The position numbers and the translations under genes are program-made. Source: Gammaproteobacteria bacterium UBA7803 (lineage in GTDB: Bacteria; Pseudomonadota; Gammaproteobacteria; Pseudomonadales; Azotimanducaceae). From it: a DNA stretch of 9,922 nucleotides. The stretch covers positions 5,701-15,622 of the forward strand of contig DLCH01000019.1 in NCBI GenBank assembly GCA_002480525.1. Direction: 5' to 3'. Of this stretch, positions 9,277 to 9,922 are shown piece after piece. The notes under the pieces are model-generated. The model was not told the origin of the DNA, searched no databases, and saw only the letters and a program-made list of their open reading frames with translations. The stretch's first letter is position 1; each line of letters opens with the position of its first letter.

Positions 9277-9344
9277 GTAGGAGCGGCCTCCCGGCCGCGA
9301 TCTTGCCCGCGGCGCGGGCATCGCGGCCGGGAGGCCGCTCCTAC
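9277..9344. repeat. REPIN-like element 2 (dnaK-dnaJ gap)
   Basis: A perfect 25-bp inverted repeat has arms at 9277-9301 and 9320-9344, identical in sequence to those of element 1. Its 18-bp centre is different and itself folds: GCCCGC at 9305-9310 pairs with GCGGGC at 9314-9319. The outer flanks show little of the extra pairing seen in element 1. It sits 44 nt after the dnaK stop and 26 nt before the dnaJ ATG. No T-tract follows on the minus strand, so it is a repeat element rather than an intrinsic terminator. Confidence 0.85.
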
Positions 9345-9361
9345 GGGGGACAAGGATAGCA

Positions 9362-9382
9362 GCCCCGGCACGCGGCCGGGGC
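9362..9382 (-). terminator. Hairpin after dnaK (partial terminator or attenuator candidate)
   Basis: GCCCCGGC at 9362-9369 pairs perfectly with GCCGGGGC at 9375-9382 around a 5-nt loop, beginning 6 nt after the dnaK stop. On the minus strand it is followed by TGCTATCCTTGTC, a weak T-containing tail. It may cause partial termination so that dnaK is made in excess of dnaJ, or it may only protect the dnaK 3' end. Confidence 0.45.
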
Positions 9383-9388
9383 GTGCGC

Positions 9389-9922
9389 TCACTTGTCTTT
9401 CTTGTCGTCGTCGACTTCCTCGAACTCGGCGTCCACGGTGTCGGAGTCGCCCTCCTTCGAGGCGCCGTCGCCGGCCTGGGCGCCGGCCGCGGCCTCGTCC
9501 GCGTACATCTTCTGGGCGAGACCGGAAGAGGCCTCGGACATGGCCTGCATCTTCGCTTCGATGTCGGCCTTGTCGCCGCCCTTGATGGCTTCCTCGAGAG
9601 CGCCGGCGGCGTCTTCGATCTTCTGCTTCTCGGCGTCGTCGACCTTGTCACCCGCCTCGGCCACGGTCTTGCGTGCCGCGTGCACCAGCGCGTCCGCCTG
9701 GTTGCGCAGGTTCACCATCTCCTCGAACTTGGCGTCCTCCTCGGAGTGGGCCTCGGCATCGCGGACCATCTGGTCGATCTCCTCCTCGGAGAGACCGCTC
9801 TGGGCCTTGATGACGATCGACTGCTCCTTGCCGGTGGCCTTGTCCTTGGCACTGACCTTGACGATGCCGTTTGCATCGATATCGAAGGTGACCTCGATCT
9901 GCGGCACACCGCGCGGCGCCGG
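9389..9922 (-). CDS. dnaK: Chaperone protein DnaK (Hsp70), C-terminal part (runs off the right edge)
   Basis: Major Hsp70 chaperone, ATP-driven and working with DnaJ and GrpE. The last 177 codons and the stop are present. The nucleotide-binding domain and the first part of the substrate-binding domain are outside; the first residues, PAPRGVPQIEVTFDIDANG, match E. coli DnaK from about residue 464. Visible in order: the last strands of the beta substrate-binding domain (VSAKDKATGKEQ, IKAQSGLSEEEI), the helical lid (MVRDAEAHSEEDAKFEE, EAGDKVDDAEKQKIEDA, GGDKADIEAKMQAM), then a low-complexity Ala/Gly/Asp tail. It ends DAEFEEVDDDKKDK, the EEV-type acidic end typical of bacterial DnaK. Upstream elements such as a heat-shock promoter or grpE are outside the window. 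It is followed by a hairpin, a REPIN and dnaJ. Confidence 0.97.
   Translation of the reverse strand, partial: PAPRGVPQIEVTFDIDANGIVKVSAKDKATGKEQSIVIKAQSGLSEEEIDQMVRDAEAHSEEDAKFEEMVNLRNQADALVHAARKTVAEAGDKVDDAEKQKIEDAAGALEEAIKGGDKADIEAKMQAMSEASSGLAQKMYADEAAAGAQAGDGASKEGDSDTVDAEFEEVDDDKKDK

Noticed and set aside
8015..9344. The two repeats as ends of a composite transposon or IS carrying dnaJ.
   Set aside because: dnaJ is in its conserved place between dnaK and dapB, no transposase or target duplication is visible, and each repeat is complete and self-symmetric.

Overview
The window is an ordinary, strongly conserved housekeeping block from a high-GC gammaproteobacterium. I estimate the GC content by eye at about two thirds; it was not computed. 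The gene order dnaK-dnaJ-dapB-carA-carB-greA, then yhbY on the opposite strand, then rlmE-ftsH, matches the arrangement I know from Pseudomonas and related Gammaproteobacteria. The proteins resemble the E. coli and Pseudomonas versions closely. The GTAG-headed palindromic repeats around dnaJ fit a gammaproteobacterium with REP/RAYT elements (Pseudomonas, Xanthomonadales or Chromatiales-like lineages). I cannot name the genus.

Layout on the minus strand, read from right to left. The 3' part of dnaK (9389-9922) enters the window. It is followed by a GC hairpin, a REPIN-type inverted repeat, complete dnaJ (8120-9250), a second REPIN with identical arms, and dapB (7170-7985). A 312-bp non-coding spacer comes next, then carA (5715-6857) overlapping carB (2480-5722) by 8 bp. 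A 97-bp gap with a strong hairpin separates carB from greA (1906-2379). The only plus-strand gene is yhbY (1521-1856), convergent with greA and divergent from rlmE. Further left, rlmE (804-1448) and the 5' third of ftsH (1-692) run leftward and off the window edge.

Functionally the block joins protein quality control (DnaK, DnaJ, the FtsH protease), ribosome maturation (RlmE, YhbY), transcript cleavage (GreA), and two biosynthetic steps: lysine/diaminopimelate (DapB) and carbamoyl phosphate for pyrimidines and arginine (CarAB). All catalytic residues I could check are present, and I see no broken gene. No IS element, CRISPR array, tRNA, rRNA or accessory gene is visible, and I did not find an undescribed system.

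The points worth a second look are in the non-coding DNA. Two REPIN-like elements bracket dnaJ. A G-quadruplex-forming tract lies in the carA leader. Overlapping, mutually exclusive hairpins lie between carB and greA. A possible leaderless promoter precedes yhbY, and three genes appear to use TTG start codons.
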